Assembly (NCBI GenBank): GCA_905233165.1
Contig: CAJODL010000004.1
Span: 271,436-335,435 of the forward strand
Direction of reading: 5' to 3'
DNA length: 64,000 bases
DNA from: an uncultured Prevotella sp.
Lineage (GTDB): Bacteria > Bacteroidota > Bacteroidia > Bacteroidales > Bacteroidaceae
Positions 8,072 through 16,560 of the stretch are shown piece after piece. The position numbers and the translations under genes are program-made. Positions within the stretch are counted from its first letter, which is position 1; every line of letters starts with the position of its first letter. The notes below the pieces were generated by a model. The model saw nothing but the letters and a program-made list of their open reading frames with translations. It had not been told where the DNA came from and ran no database searches.

Positions 8072-11000
8072 ATGAGTCTAAAACAATATATTGACGAACT
8101 AAATAAGCAATATAAAACAGGTATTGCACGTGAACATTCTTATCGTCCAGCTCTAAAGGATTTATTGCAGAGTTTGTTGCCAAAGATGGTGGTAACAAAT
8201 GAACCTGCTCATTTTGAGTGTGGCGCACCTGATTATATTGTTTCAAGTGAGAAAGATCATCTTCCAATTTTCTTTGTTGAAGCAAAGGATATTGATGATA
8301 ATGACCTTGACGGACGTAATAAGTCTGGTCACAAAGAACAATTCGATCGTTATAAACAGGCTCTTGATAATATTATTTTTACAGACTATCTGGACTTTCA
8401 CCTATATGAAAATGGAGAATTTGTAGATAGTGTGAGGATTGCAGAAATTAAAGGTGATAAGATTGTTGGCATTATTGAAGCTGAAGATAAATTTGTCAAC
8501 ATGATTCAGCATTTAGGTTCATCTGCTATTCAACGTATTACTTCTGCTCCACGCTTGGCAAAACTGATGGCTGGTAAGGCTCGTCTTTTAGCAAATATAA
8601 TTGAAACTGCGATGAAAGATGAGACAGAAAGTTATGAAAATGACAACCTACAGGCACAATATAAAGCATTTAAGGAAGTGCTCATTCAAGAACTAAAGAA
8701 AGAGGATTTTGCTGATATTTATGCTCAAACCATTGCCTATGGTATGTTTGCTGCTCGTCTGCATGATGACACTCCAGAAGACTTTAGTCGAGAAGAGGCA
8801 GCCAGACTGATTCCTAAGACAAACCCATTCTTACGTCAGATATTCAATAATCTTGCTGGCAATGACTTAGATGAACGTATTGCATGGGTTGTGGACGATT
8901 TGGCAAAAGTGTTTAAGGCGACAGACCTCAAAAAGTTGATGGCAAACTATAGTAAAGACAAGCGTCACCATGACCCAATGATTCACTTTTATGAGGATTT
9001 CTTGTCGGAATACAACCCTAAACTGCGCAAGTCGAAAGGCGTATGGTACACACCACAACCTGTTGTGGGATTTATTGTGAGGGCTGTGGATGAAATTCTT
9101 CAGAAAGAATTTGGTTTGTCGGAAGGCTTGGCAGATTACTCTATGATAGAAAAGGAAGTAGCCATAGAGCAGAGCAAGGACAATAGAACCAAAGATGGCA
9201 TGAAGCATGAGATGCGTAAATTCCATCGTGTTCAGATTCTTGACCCTGCTACAGGAACAGGTACTTTCTTGGCTGAAGTTGTAAACCAGATTTATGACCG
9301 TTATCGTGACAATCAGGGCATCTGGCAACAATATGTAGAGCAACATCTTTTGCCTCGTCTGAATGGTTTTGAGATATTGATGGCTTCTTATGCTGTAGCC
9401 CATATAAAACTTGATATGCTATTGGGAGAAACAGGCTATCAACACAAGTCAGATAAACGTCTGCATGTCTATTTGACAAATTCGCTTGAAGAGAGCAACA
9501 ATGAACCTCGTACCCTCTTTGCTCAATGGCTAAGTCGTGAAGCAACAGAAGCAAATGTAATTAAGCGTGATTATCCTGTAATGGTGATGCTTGGCAATCC
9601 GCCGTATAGCATCAGCAGTCAAAATAATGGTCAGTGGATAACAGACCTTGTTGCTGACTATAAAAAAGATTTGAATGAAAGGAATATTCAACCATTAAGT
9701 GATGATTATATAAAATTCATTAGGCTTGGACAATATTATGTAGAAAAAAATGGCGAGGGCATTTTAGCATATATTTGTAACAACTCATTCATTGACGGCA
9801 TCATACATCGTCAAATGAGAAAGGAATTAATGCGTGCTTTTGACAAGATATACATTCTTGATTTGCATGGTAATAGTCGGAAGAAAGAATTATCCCCTGA
9901 TGGTTCTAAAGATGAAAATGTCTTTGATATTATGCAAGGAGTAAGTATTAATATCTTTGTAAAATCAGGACAGAAAGAAAGAAATAGTCTTGCAACAATA
10001 TACTATAGTGAACTGAAGGGGCTAAGAGAAGAAAAATATACAAAACTTGATAGTTTTTATTTAGGTTCAATCCAATGGCAAATATTATCTTCTGAACAAC
10101 CATATTATTTTTTTGTGCCTAAAGATTTTTCTATTCAGTCTGAATATGAAAAAGGTTTCAAGATAGATGGTATAATGAATATATATAAAACTGGCATAGA
10201 AAGTGGTAGAGACGATCTGTTTGTTTCTCAGTCAGAAGAGGAACTTAAACATAAAATGTCAGATATCTTTATTGATAATAATCTCCTATATGAAAAATAT
10301 AAGATAAAGGATAATGCATCTTTTAGAATAGGAAATCATATTGCAGGAAAAACGTTTGACAAATCCAAAGTAGTACCTATTATGTATAGACCCTTTGATA
10401 AAAGATTTATCTACTATGATAAAGACCTTTTAAGACGGCCATTTTATGATTTAATGAAACATTTTCTGCTTAAAAATAAAACTAACATTGCATTATGTAC
10501 ATGCAGACAGCAAAAGGCTTTTGATTTTCAACATATATTGGTTTCAACTGCAATTACAGAACGTTGCTATGTTTCTCTTCAAACAGGTGAAGTTTCATAC
10601 ATCTTCCCTCTTTACCTCTATCAAGAAAATATGGGCGAAGAGGAGCGCATTGTCAACTTCAATAAAGAATTGTATGAAAAGATAGCCAAGGGGCTGAACT
10701 ACCTTCCTTGCTATGATGACGATATTCGGATCGACCCAACAAGCGATTATAACGGTGTGCTCTATCCGCAAGACCTCTTCGACTATATCTATGCTGTGCT
10801 TCATAGTCCTTCATATAGAGAGCGTTACAAGGAATTCCTGAAGATAGATTTTCCTCGCATACCTTATCCTACAGATTGGGAAAAATTCCGAGATTTGGCA
10901 GAAAAAGGCGAAGAATTGCGACGATTGCATCTCATGGAGGATTTGCCAAATTCTACAGGTGTATCATTCCCTGTCGGAGGAACGTTGCAAGTGGATTGCT

Positions 11001-11239
11001 ATAGATGGCAAAACAATCGTGTATATATAAATGAAGAGCAATATTTCGAGGGAGTACCTGAATGTGCTTGGAATTTCTATATCGGTGGATATCAACCAGC
11101 TCAGAAGTGGCTCAAAGACCGCAAGGGAATGACTTTGAGTTTTGAAGATGTGAAACATTATCAAGGCATAATCTATGTATTGCAGCAAACAGGTAAGATT
11201 ATGGACGAAATAGATGGTTTAATGACAAAAGAAAAATAA
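8072..11239 (+). CDS. Single-chain restriction-modification enzyme (PD-(D/E)xK nuclease + adenine methyltransferase, type IIG / ISP-like)
   Basis: A 1055-residue polypeptide with nuclease and methylase in one chain. Near the N-terminus GAPDYIV (Asp54) and VEAKD (Glu70, Lys72) form a PD-(D/E)xK site. The N6-adenine methyltransferase core follows, with SAM motif ILDPATGTGTFLAEV near residue 386 and catalytic GNPPY near 509. The C-terminal part (YRPFDKRFIYYDKDLLRRPF near 775) resembles the specificity domain of type ISP enzymes. It lacks the SF2 helicase domain of true type ISP enzymes, so it is probably a type IIG-like non-translocating enzyme. It begins a tight operon: the next gene starts 4 nt after its stop. 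Target sequence unknown. Confidence 0.88.
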   Translation: MSLKQYIDELNKQYKTGIAREHSYRPALKDLLQSLLPKMVVTNEPAHFECGAPDYIVSSEKDHLPIFFVEAKDIDDNDLDGRNKSGHKEQFDRYKQALDNIIFTDYLDFHLYENGEFVDSVRIAEIKGDKIVGIIEAEDKFVNMIQHLGSSAIQRITSAPRLAKLMAGKARLLANIIETAMKDETESYENDNLQAQYKAFKEVLIQELKKEDFADIYAQTIAYGMFAARLHDDTPEDFSREEAARLIPKTNPFLRQIFNNLAGNDLDERIAWVVDDLAKVFKATDLKKLMANYSKDKRHHDPMIHFYEDFLSEYNPKLRKSKGVWYTPQPVVGFIVRAVDEILQKEFGLSEGLADYSMIEKEVAIEQSKDNRTKDGMKHEMRKFHRVQILDPATGTGTFLAEVVNQIYDRYRDNQGIWQQYVEQHLLPRLNGFEILMASYAVAHIKLDMLLGETGYQHKSDKRLHVYLTNSLEESNNEPRTLFAQWLSREATEANVIKRDYPVMVMLGNPPYSISSQNNGQWITDLVADYKKDLNERNIQPLSDDYIKFIRLGQYYVEKNGEGILAYICNNSFIDGIIHRQMRKELMRAFDKIYILDLHGNSRKKELSPDGSKDENVFDIMQGVSINIFVKSGQKERNSLATIYYSELKGLREEKYTKLDSFYLGSIQWQILSSEQPYYFFVPKDFSIQSEYEKGFKIDGIMNIYKTGIESGRDDLFVSQSEEELKHKMSDIFIDNNLLYEKYKIKDNASFRIGNHIAGKTFDKSKVVPIMYRPFDKRFIYYDKDLLRRPFYDLMKHFLLKNKTNIALCTCRQQKAFDFQHILVSTAITERCYVSLQTGEVSYIFPLYLYQENMGEEERIVNFNKELYEKIAKGLNYLPCYDDDIRIDPTSDYNGVLYPQDLFDYIYAVLHSPSYRERYKEFLKIDFPRIPYPTDWEKFRDLAEKGEELRRLHLMEDLPNSTGVSFPVGGTLQVDCYRWQNNRVYINEEQYFEGVPECAWNFYIGGYQPAQKWLKDRKGMTLSFEDVKHYQGIIYVLQQTGKIMDEIDGLMTKEK

Positions 11240-11243
11240 GAAA

Positions 11244-13067
11244 ATGGACAAGCAGAAATATAACAACTATCCTATGGCTATCAGCCAAATTTTAGGTTTG
11301 ATAGAGGCTAATGAAATAGCAATTCCCGAAATACAACGTCCATTTGTGTGGCGAAAGTCCCAAGTGCGTGACCTTATGGATTCTCTTTACAAAGGTTATC
11401 CAACAGGTTATATAATCATATGGAAAAATCCTTCTGTCAAGTTAAAGAATGGTTCTTTGTCAGAGGGTAAGAAAGTCCTTATAGATGGTCAGCAGCGTAT
11501 TACAGCCTTAATGACAGCCATAGCCGGCAAGTCGATAGTGTTTGATGATTATAGTGAAGGACGAGTAAAAATCGCCTTTGACCCATTTGCAGCTATCTCA
11601 AATAATCCTGATGCAGAATTATTTGCTGTTCAGACTCCAGCACATCTAAAAGGTAAACGTTGGATACCAGATATTGCAGAATTATTTAAAGCTGATTTCT
11701 CAAGTTTCAAATTTATAAACCAGTATGTTGCTGATAATCCAGAAATGGACCAAGAAGAATTACATAAGGTTTTGGAAAGCCTGAAGAATCTTCAGCATTG
11801 CAATATTGGTGTGATAGAATTGGATGCTTCTCTTGATATTGATGTTGTTACTGATATATTCATTCGTATAAATTCTAAAGGTACAGCCCTCAGTCAAGGT
11901 GACTTTGTTATGTCAAAGATTGCTGCAGATGAGATTCATGGAGGTAACACTCTTCGAAAGGTTGTTGACTACTTCGCTCATTTATGCAAAGATGGTACTT
12001 TCTATAATAAGATTAAAGAGAAAGATCAGATTTTTGCGTCTTCTGGCTATCTTGGTAAACTGGAATGGTTGAAAGACGACAAAGAGACAGTTTATGACCC
12101 AGAATGTGATGATGTACTTCGTGTAGCATTCATGCATCGCTGTAAGAGAGCAAAATTAGCAGATTTGGTTGCTATGCTTTCAGGACGTGACTTTGAGACA
12201 CGAGAATTCAAGGAGGAGATAGTTGAATCTACATATAAAGAATTGGAGGCTGGTATCAACAATGTCATCAAAGAGTATAATTTCAATCAGTTTATGCTTG
12301 CAATTCGTTCTGCAGGTTTTACTTCAAAGAAGTTGGTAAACTCTGTGATGGCCATAGACTTTGCTTATGCCGTCTATCTGCTTCTTCAAGAATCAAAGGA
12401 AGTTCCTGTAGATGAAATCAAGAGTCTTGTGCAGCGATGGTATGTACTTTCTGTCTTGACAGGACGATATAGCGCATCGCCTGAATCATCTTTTGCCAAA
12501 GATATTCGTGCAATAGGAGAGAATGGTGTAAAAGCTGCTTTGAAATCAATAGAGGATGCTAATTTGTCTGATGCTTTTTGGAATGTTCAACTGAATCAGA
12601 ACCTGACATATGTTTCATCTATAAATCCAACTTATCAAGTATTCCTTGCAGCACAAAACTTTTTCAAAAAAGATTCTCTGCTGTCCCATATACCAGTTGG
12701 GGAACTCGTAAATCTTGGTGGTGATATTCATCATATATTCCCAAAACAATATTTGGTTGATAATGGATTTGATAAACATGATTATAATCAGGTAGCCAAC
12801 TATGCTTATTTAGACACACCTTTAAACATCAAGATTGGCAAGAAATCTCCTAAAGAATATTTGAATGAAGCTCTCAATGCTATTAAAGGTTCACAAGACA
12901 ACTCCTTCAAGGCAATCAAGAGTGAGGCTGAATTTATACAAAACCTTGAGGACAACTGCATTCCTGCTGATATCTTAAACATGGATTATAATAGTTATCA
13001 GGAATTCCTTGAGGCAAGAAGGGTAAAGATGACACAACTTATCAAGCAGTATTATTATAGTTTGTAG
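11244..13067 (+). CDS. GmrSD-like protein (DUF262 with C-terminal HNH-type nuclease)
   Basis: A 607-residue protein. The N-terminal DUF262 (ParB/Srx-like) domain carries IPEIQRPFVW near residue 26 and DGQQR near 80, the nucleotide-hydrolysing motif of GmrS. The C-terminal part has GDIHHIFPKQYL near 492 followed by ANYAYLDTPLNIKIG, an HNH-type nuclease of the DUF1524/GmrD kind. Characterised relatives (GmrSD, BrxU) are type IV nucleases that cut modified phage DNA in an NTP-dependent way. Here it sits second in an operon behind a nuclease-methyltransferase, with a 4-nt gap, suggesting a combined defence against modified and unmodified DNA. The function is inferred from domains. Confidence 0.87.
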   Translation: MDKQKYNNYPMAISQILGLIEANEIAIPEIQRPFVWRKSQVRDLMDSLYKGYPTGYIIIWKNPSVKLKNGSLSEGKKVLIDGQQRITALMTAIAGKSIVFDDYSEGRVKIAFDPFAAISNNPDAELFAVQTPAHLKGKRWIPDIAELFKADFSSFKFINQYVADNPEMDQEELHKVLESLKNLQHCNIGVIELDASLDIDVVTDIFIRINSKGTALSQGDFVMSKIAADEIHGGNTLRKVVDYFAHLCKDGTFYNKIKEKDQIFASSGYLGKLEWLKDDKETVYDPECDDVLRVAFMHRCKRAKLADLVAMLSGRDFETREFKEEIVESTYKELEAGINNVIKEYNFNQFMLAIRSAGFTSKKLVNSVMAIDFAYAVYLLLQESKEVPVDEIKSLVQRWYVLSVLTGRYSASPESSFAKDIRAIGENGVKAALKSIEDANLSDAFWNVQLNQNLTYVSSINPTYQVFLAAQNFFKKDSLLSHIPVGELVNLGGDIHHIFPKQYLVDNGFDKHDYNQVANYAYLDTPLNIKIGKKSPKEYLNEALNAIKGSQDNSFKAIKSEAEFIQNLEDNCIPADILNMDYNSYQEFLEARRVKMTQLIKQYYYSL

Positions 13068-13099
13068 TAGGTGTGAAAATTAAATGATTAAAATGACAA

Positions 13100-13963
13100 A
13101 TGAAACAGCAGAAAGACGATATTGATATAAATGATGTGTGTATCACTCTTGAGGTGGAGAGTGAGGTAATAGAGAGGGTTAAAAAGGGGGAGATTACCAA
13201 CATTACCTTGGATATTACAGAACATAACCAGAACCTTATCCTTGAGACTATTGATGGGGAGTTGGTTTTGGTGATTGATAAGAAACCTATAGCATATCGT
13301 AGTTGCTATTTGTATAACGATGGTGTGTTCCCTTATGCCATAAAAGGGTCATTGGATTATCTGGTGCTGAGCGCTGGGGAAGAGGACAGCTGCCTGACTC
13401 GTATTATTGATGTGAATACAGAACCAAGTATCCGCTTTCGCTTTCAAGAGGCTGACAAGTCTATTGTAGAGGACCCTGAGGGGGATTGCTGCATTTGGAA
13501 GGTGGATTTTGAGGTGGTGCCGATGCCAATGGATGCAAGGACTTACCTGATGCGTTGGAACCCGTCAATAAGTTCTTTTACTGAAAAGGATTATGAGGAG
13601 TGCTTCGAGAATATGGTGCATGGAATGTTTCGCATGAACTGGAGCATTTCTGATTGGCAAGAGGCTCGAAGGGGTGATATGTTCTATATGCTGCGTTCTG
13701 GTGATGACAAGGCTGGTATCGTCTTTCAGGGGCAATTCCTCTCTGACCCATATACAGGTGATGACTGGGCTGGTTCTAACAAACGCAGGTGTTATGTGGA
13801 TATGGTGTGCATGAATGCTGTAGAGCCAAAGAATAGTCCTGAACTTTCCCTTGAGAAACTACAGAAGGCTATTCCTGAAATAGATTGGACAAAAGGCCAT
13901 TCGGGAGAATTGCTGTCAGAAGAGGTGGTAGAGAAGATAAACGACCTTGGGGATGGCGTCTGA
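13100..13963 (+). CDS. EVE/PUA-like domain protein of the restriction operon
   Basis: A 287-residue protein, 32 nt after the GmrSD-like gene. The N-terminal 130 residues are beta-rich and unrecognised (VCITLEVESEVIERVKKG, then the Cys-containing AYRSCYLYNDGV). From about residue 147 the pattern YLMRWNPSISSFT, WQEARRGDMFYMLRSGDD, GIVFQGQFLSDPY, W-G, YVDM and a final W-SGELL resembles EVE/PUA-like domains. These sit at the front of some HNH restriction enzymes and read modified bases. No nuclease motif is visible, so it may be a recognition or accessory subunit for the two enzymes upstream. The family assignment is by eye and tentative. Confidence 0.6.
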   Translation: MKQQKDDIDINDVCITLEVESEVIERVKKGEITNITLDITEHNQNLILETIDGELVLVIDKKPIAYRSCYLYNDGVFPYAIKGSLDYLVLSAGEEDSCLTRIIDVNTEPSIRFRFQEADKSIVEDPEGDCCIWKVDFEVVPMPMDARTYLMRWNPSISSFTEKDYEECFENMVHGMFRMNWSISDWQEARRGDMFYMLRSGDDKAGIVFQGQFLSDPYTGDDWAGSNKRRCYVDMVCMNAVEPKNSPELSLEKLQKAIPEIDWTKGHSGELLSEEVVEKINDLGDGV

Positions 13964-13980
13964 TGGCTGAGGTAAGAGGG

Positions 13981-14257
13981 CCGAGGATGGAATCCTCGGG
14001 AAATAAACGGGACGGGAGATGCGTGAAGGATGATGTCTGATGTAAGAGGGAAGAGAGATGCCGAGGATAAAATCCTCGTGAAATAAACGGGACGGGAGAT
14101 GGAAAATGGCTAAGGATGGAAACCTTGGGAAATAAACGGGACGAGAGATGGGAGAAAGGATGTTGAGGATAAAATCCTCGTGAAACAAACGGGACGGGAG
14201 ATGTAAGATGGCTGAGGATTGATGGAAACCTTGGGAAAAGGACGGGACAAAAGATGG
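13981..14257. repeat. REP-like array, five units
   Basis: Five imperfect 41-46 bp units start at 13981, 14061, 14110, 14163 and 14212. Each has a small hairpin followed by a tail close to GGAAATAAACGGGACGGGAGATG. The stem varies while pairing is kept (CGAGGAT/ATCCTCG, GAGGAT/ATCCTC, AAGG/CCTT), which indicates selection for the hairpin. A sixth unit lies inside the 3' end of the adjacent transposase gene. This is the expected layout of REP sequences beside their RAYT. Confidence 0.85.
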
Positions 14258-14305
14258 AAGATGTATAATTGTTCCGTCATTTTGATGTAAATTTTATTTG
14301 CACCT

Positions 14306-15397
14306 ATGAACAACGTGAGTAGAAACATAGATAAACATGAGACATTCATTTGGTTGCAGCCTGGCGCGTGGCGTAAGCCTTGCATCGTGCATGTAACGAT
14401 GGTTGCTAATGCTCGGCAGTCTTTGTTTGGCTCGCTATCGCATAATGGTACTGTGGCGATAGTGGAGAAGACTCGGATAGGTTGGGTGCTAATCAATCAG
14501 CAACGCAGGATGCTGGAGATGTGTCCTGAAATAAAAATCTTAGCGGACAAAGTGATGCCTGACCATCACCATATGGTGTTGCAAGTGACGAGGACAATGC
14601 ATCGTAGCATAAAGGAGGTGGTGCGCGGATATATGCAGGGATGCAAGGCAGAGGCGCGTAAGCAGGGATTTATGGAGAATCTGTATGACGAAGTGCCGTA
14701 CTTCCGCGTACTGACACATAAGGGACAGTTGCATGCAATGATAGAATATGTGAAGGCTAACGCGGAACGTGCGTGGCAACGCAAACAGAATCCAGATCTT
14801 TTTCGTATGCATAGGAAGACGGAGGTATGTGGGGTGCAATTCACTACGCTGGGCAACCATTTCTTGTTAGACTGGCCCGACAGACAACAGGTGGAGATGT
14901 CAAGGAGTGCCAGCGAGGAGCAGATAAAGGAACGCTTGAATGATGTGATAGCAGCGGCACATAATGGCGCTGTAACATATACGGCTGCTATCAGTAATGG
15001 TGAGCGTGTTATAGCCAGAGCTGTGAGGGAGCAAGGTTTTCCGTTGGTAGTGTTGTTGAACGATGGTTTTCCTAAAGAAGGCTCGCAGCAAGAACGTTAC
15101 TATAAACCAGGTGGGGTGTATTTTGATGCTTGCTCAAAGGGAAAACTGCTGCTGATGGAGCCTGATGAGAGCAGCTATACGCACCCTGATGTGATGGCTT
15201 CTACAGTGGAGACCTTGCGACGAAAAGCTGAAGCGAAGCACCTTAGTTATAGGGATGTACCAATCGATACACAGCGCTATCGCTTCGTGGCCCTAAATGA
15301 GATGGGACGAATGATGGTGAGCAAGGGGGGGGAGATGACGAGGATGGAATCCTCGGTAAAAGAACGGGACGAGAGATGGAAGAAATTTGAAAAATGA
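14306..15397 (+). CDS. REP-associated tyrosine transposase (RAYT, HUH Y1 type)
   Basis: A 363-residue protein. The HUH motif is VMPDHHHMVLQV near residue 90 and the catalytic-tyrosine helix is AMIEYVKANAERAW near 146, the signature of Y1 single-strand transposases of the TnpA-REP group. These nick and rejoin single-stranded DNA at REP hairpins. The protein is longer than typical RAYTs (about 150-230 residues). Its C-terminal 170 residues (VTYTAAISNGERVIARAV, then LVVLLNDGFPKEGSQ) form an extra domain that resembles a DprA/Rossmann-like segment in feel only. The last ~20 residues are encoded by a REP unit (15338-15378), and an 8-G run at 15325-15332 just before it could slip. Confidence 0.82.
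   Translation: MNNVSRNIDKHETFIWLQPGAWRKPCIVHVTMVANARQSLFGSLSHNGTVAIVEKTRIGWVLINQQRRMLEMCPEIKILADKVMPDHHHMVLQVTRTMHRSIKEVVRGYMQGCKAEARKQGFMENLYDEVPYFRVLTHKGQLHAMIEYVKANAERAWQRKQNPDLFRMHRKTEVCGVQFTTLGNHFLLDWPDRQQVEMSRSASEEQIKERLNDVIAAAHNGAVTYTAAISNGERVIARAVREQGFPLVVLLNDGFPKEGSQQERYYKPGGVYFDACSKGKLLLMEPDESSYTHPDVMASTVETLRRKAEAKHLSYRDVPIDTQRYRFVALNEMGRMMVSKGGEMTRMESSVKERDERWKKFEK
15338..15378 (+). repeat. REP unit 6, inside the RAYT 3' end
   Basis: GACGAGGATGGAATCCTCGG, then a tail ending ACGGGACGAGAGATGG, matching the upstream array. It is read in frame as the transposase C-terminus (MTRMESSVKERDERWKK), so REP copies bracket the gene on both sides. Confidence 0.82.
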
Positions 15398-15427
15398 TAG
15401 TTGAAAGGGCAGGGTTATTGGTAAAGA

Positions 15428-15922
15428 TTATTGGTGCTTATTCTCAATCTCGTTGAATAGGATATCGTCTCCTTCAGAGACAACTGTTATAATGCAGACT
15501 CCTTTGTGACCCATATCGTCATAGGTGACCTTATACATATTGTCTGCTAACTCTTCAATGTCGATTACTTCCTGCACATCACTATCGCCATCTTGAGCAC
15601 CGCTGCGAAAATCCCATACTGCGTAGCCTTCACCATCATAGTCGTAATCGTCAGCCAATTTCTTGGCTAAGCTCTTGGTACAATACTTGTAGGCTACTTC
15701 GCGAGTCATTTCTTCTCTGCCGAAAACGTATTTTTGGTAGAATTCCTGAATCTTTTCTATAGCCTTAGCATTTTGATTAGGTTGGTTGGCTGCAGACTCC
15801 TCAGTAACAGCAGAGTCTGTAGTTGTTTCGATATAATTATTATCTTGATGTCTTTGAGACTGCTGTTTGTTTCCGCATGATACAACTGCTACAGCAGTTG
15901 CAATGATAAGTAATTTTTTCAT
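15428..15922 (-). CDS. Small lipoprotein, unknown function
   Basis: 164 residues. The N-terminus MKKLLIIATAVAVVSCGNK is a lipoprotein signal with lipobox VVSC, so the mature protein should be lipid-anchored in the envelope. A polar linker (about residues 22-50) precedes an alpha/beta domain (AIEKIQEFYQKYVFG, then YCTKSLAKKLADDYDYDG, then YKVTYDDMGHKGVCIITVV) reminiscent of NTF2-like/DUF3828 folds. It follows the alkylation-repair gene by 6 nt, so the two are probably cotranscribed. No function can be assigned. Confidence 0.75.
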   Translation of the reverse strand: MKKLLIIATAVAVVSCGNKQQSQRHQDNNYIETTTDSAVTEESAANQPNQNAKAIEKIQEFYQKYVFGREEMTREVAYKYCTKSLAKKLADDYDYDGEGYAVWDFRSGAQDGDSDVQEVIDIEELADNMYKVTYDDMGHKGVCIITVVSEGDDILFNEIENKHQ

Positions 15923-15928
15923 GTTTTT

Positions 15929-16558
15929 CTAAGCAAAGAAGGCTACTTCAAAGTAGTCATTCAGATGTGGGGTGTGTTGGGATAGTTTCTGGATGGCGTT
16001 AAGGATGGAATGGCGTAAAGCAATGGATGATGTCTGAGGGCTGATGCCTGATTTGAAGGTGCTTTGGGCTTGGTCAATGAATTCGTTGAGTTCGCTATCG
16101 TTGAGTACCATCTTTGTTGACAGGAGTCTTGCCATTATGCAGTATCCTTGCAGTTGTGCCATTTCGTATGGCTGAGCAATGAGCTGCAGGGCCATATCTT
16201 TGGCATAGGGCAGGTGCTGATAGAGATTCATTGCAGCCAGTTCAGCAATCTCTTGCGTGGGTGTCTGTTCTACCCAAAGCATTGCGAGGTCAGCAGGAAA
16301 TTCTTCTGCTGGCATCAGCATGGTAGCGAGAATCTTACATTCGCGGATGTTTTCTTTCCAAAGAAGGATTGAGAGTTCATGAAGTTCTGCTGGAGTATGG
16401 CCTTCTGTTTTTATCTCTGCTGTCATCTCCTGCAAATGTTGCAGGGAAACACCCCAGTTGAGATGGTAGTTGACGCCTTTGTCGCGAAGCGATTGGGCAG
16501 TGACACCATTCATGTAGAGCCTGAAACTCTGTTTTATCTCTTTTAATTTTTCTTGCAT
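15929..16558 (-). CDS. DNA alkylation repair protein (AlkD-like HEAT family)
   Basis: 209 residues from ATG 16558. An in-frame ATG 45 codons upstream (16693) lies inside the TonB receptor gene and gives an unrelated peptide, so the shorter start is preferred; it leaves 2 nt after the receptor stop. The opening KQSFRLYMNGVTAQSLRDKG followed by YHLNWGVSLQHLQEMT matches the Bacteroidota DNA alkylation repair family, built of HEAT-like helices. The family is related to AlkC/AlkD glycosylases that remove alkylated purines. The helical pattern continues to the end. Its sharing an operon with a receptor and a lipoprotein may be incidental. Confidence 0.8.
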   Translation of the reverse strand: MQEKLKEIKQSFRLYMNGVTAQSLRDKGVNYHLNWGVSLQHLQEMTAEIKTEGHTPAELHELSILLWKENIRECKILATMLMPAEEFPADLAMLWVEQTPTQEIAELAAMNLYQHLPYAKDMALQLIAQPYEMAQLQGYCIMARLLSTKMVLNDSELNEFIDQAQSTFKSGISPQTSSIALRHSILNAIQKLSQHTPHLNDYFEVAFFA

Positions 16559-16560
16559 GA

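Noticed and set aside
13981..14257. Possible CRISPR array
   Set aside because: Repeat spacing is irregular, units contain covarying hairpins, there are no cas genes, and the neighbouring gene is a RAYT; it is a REP array.
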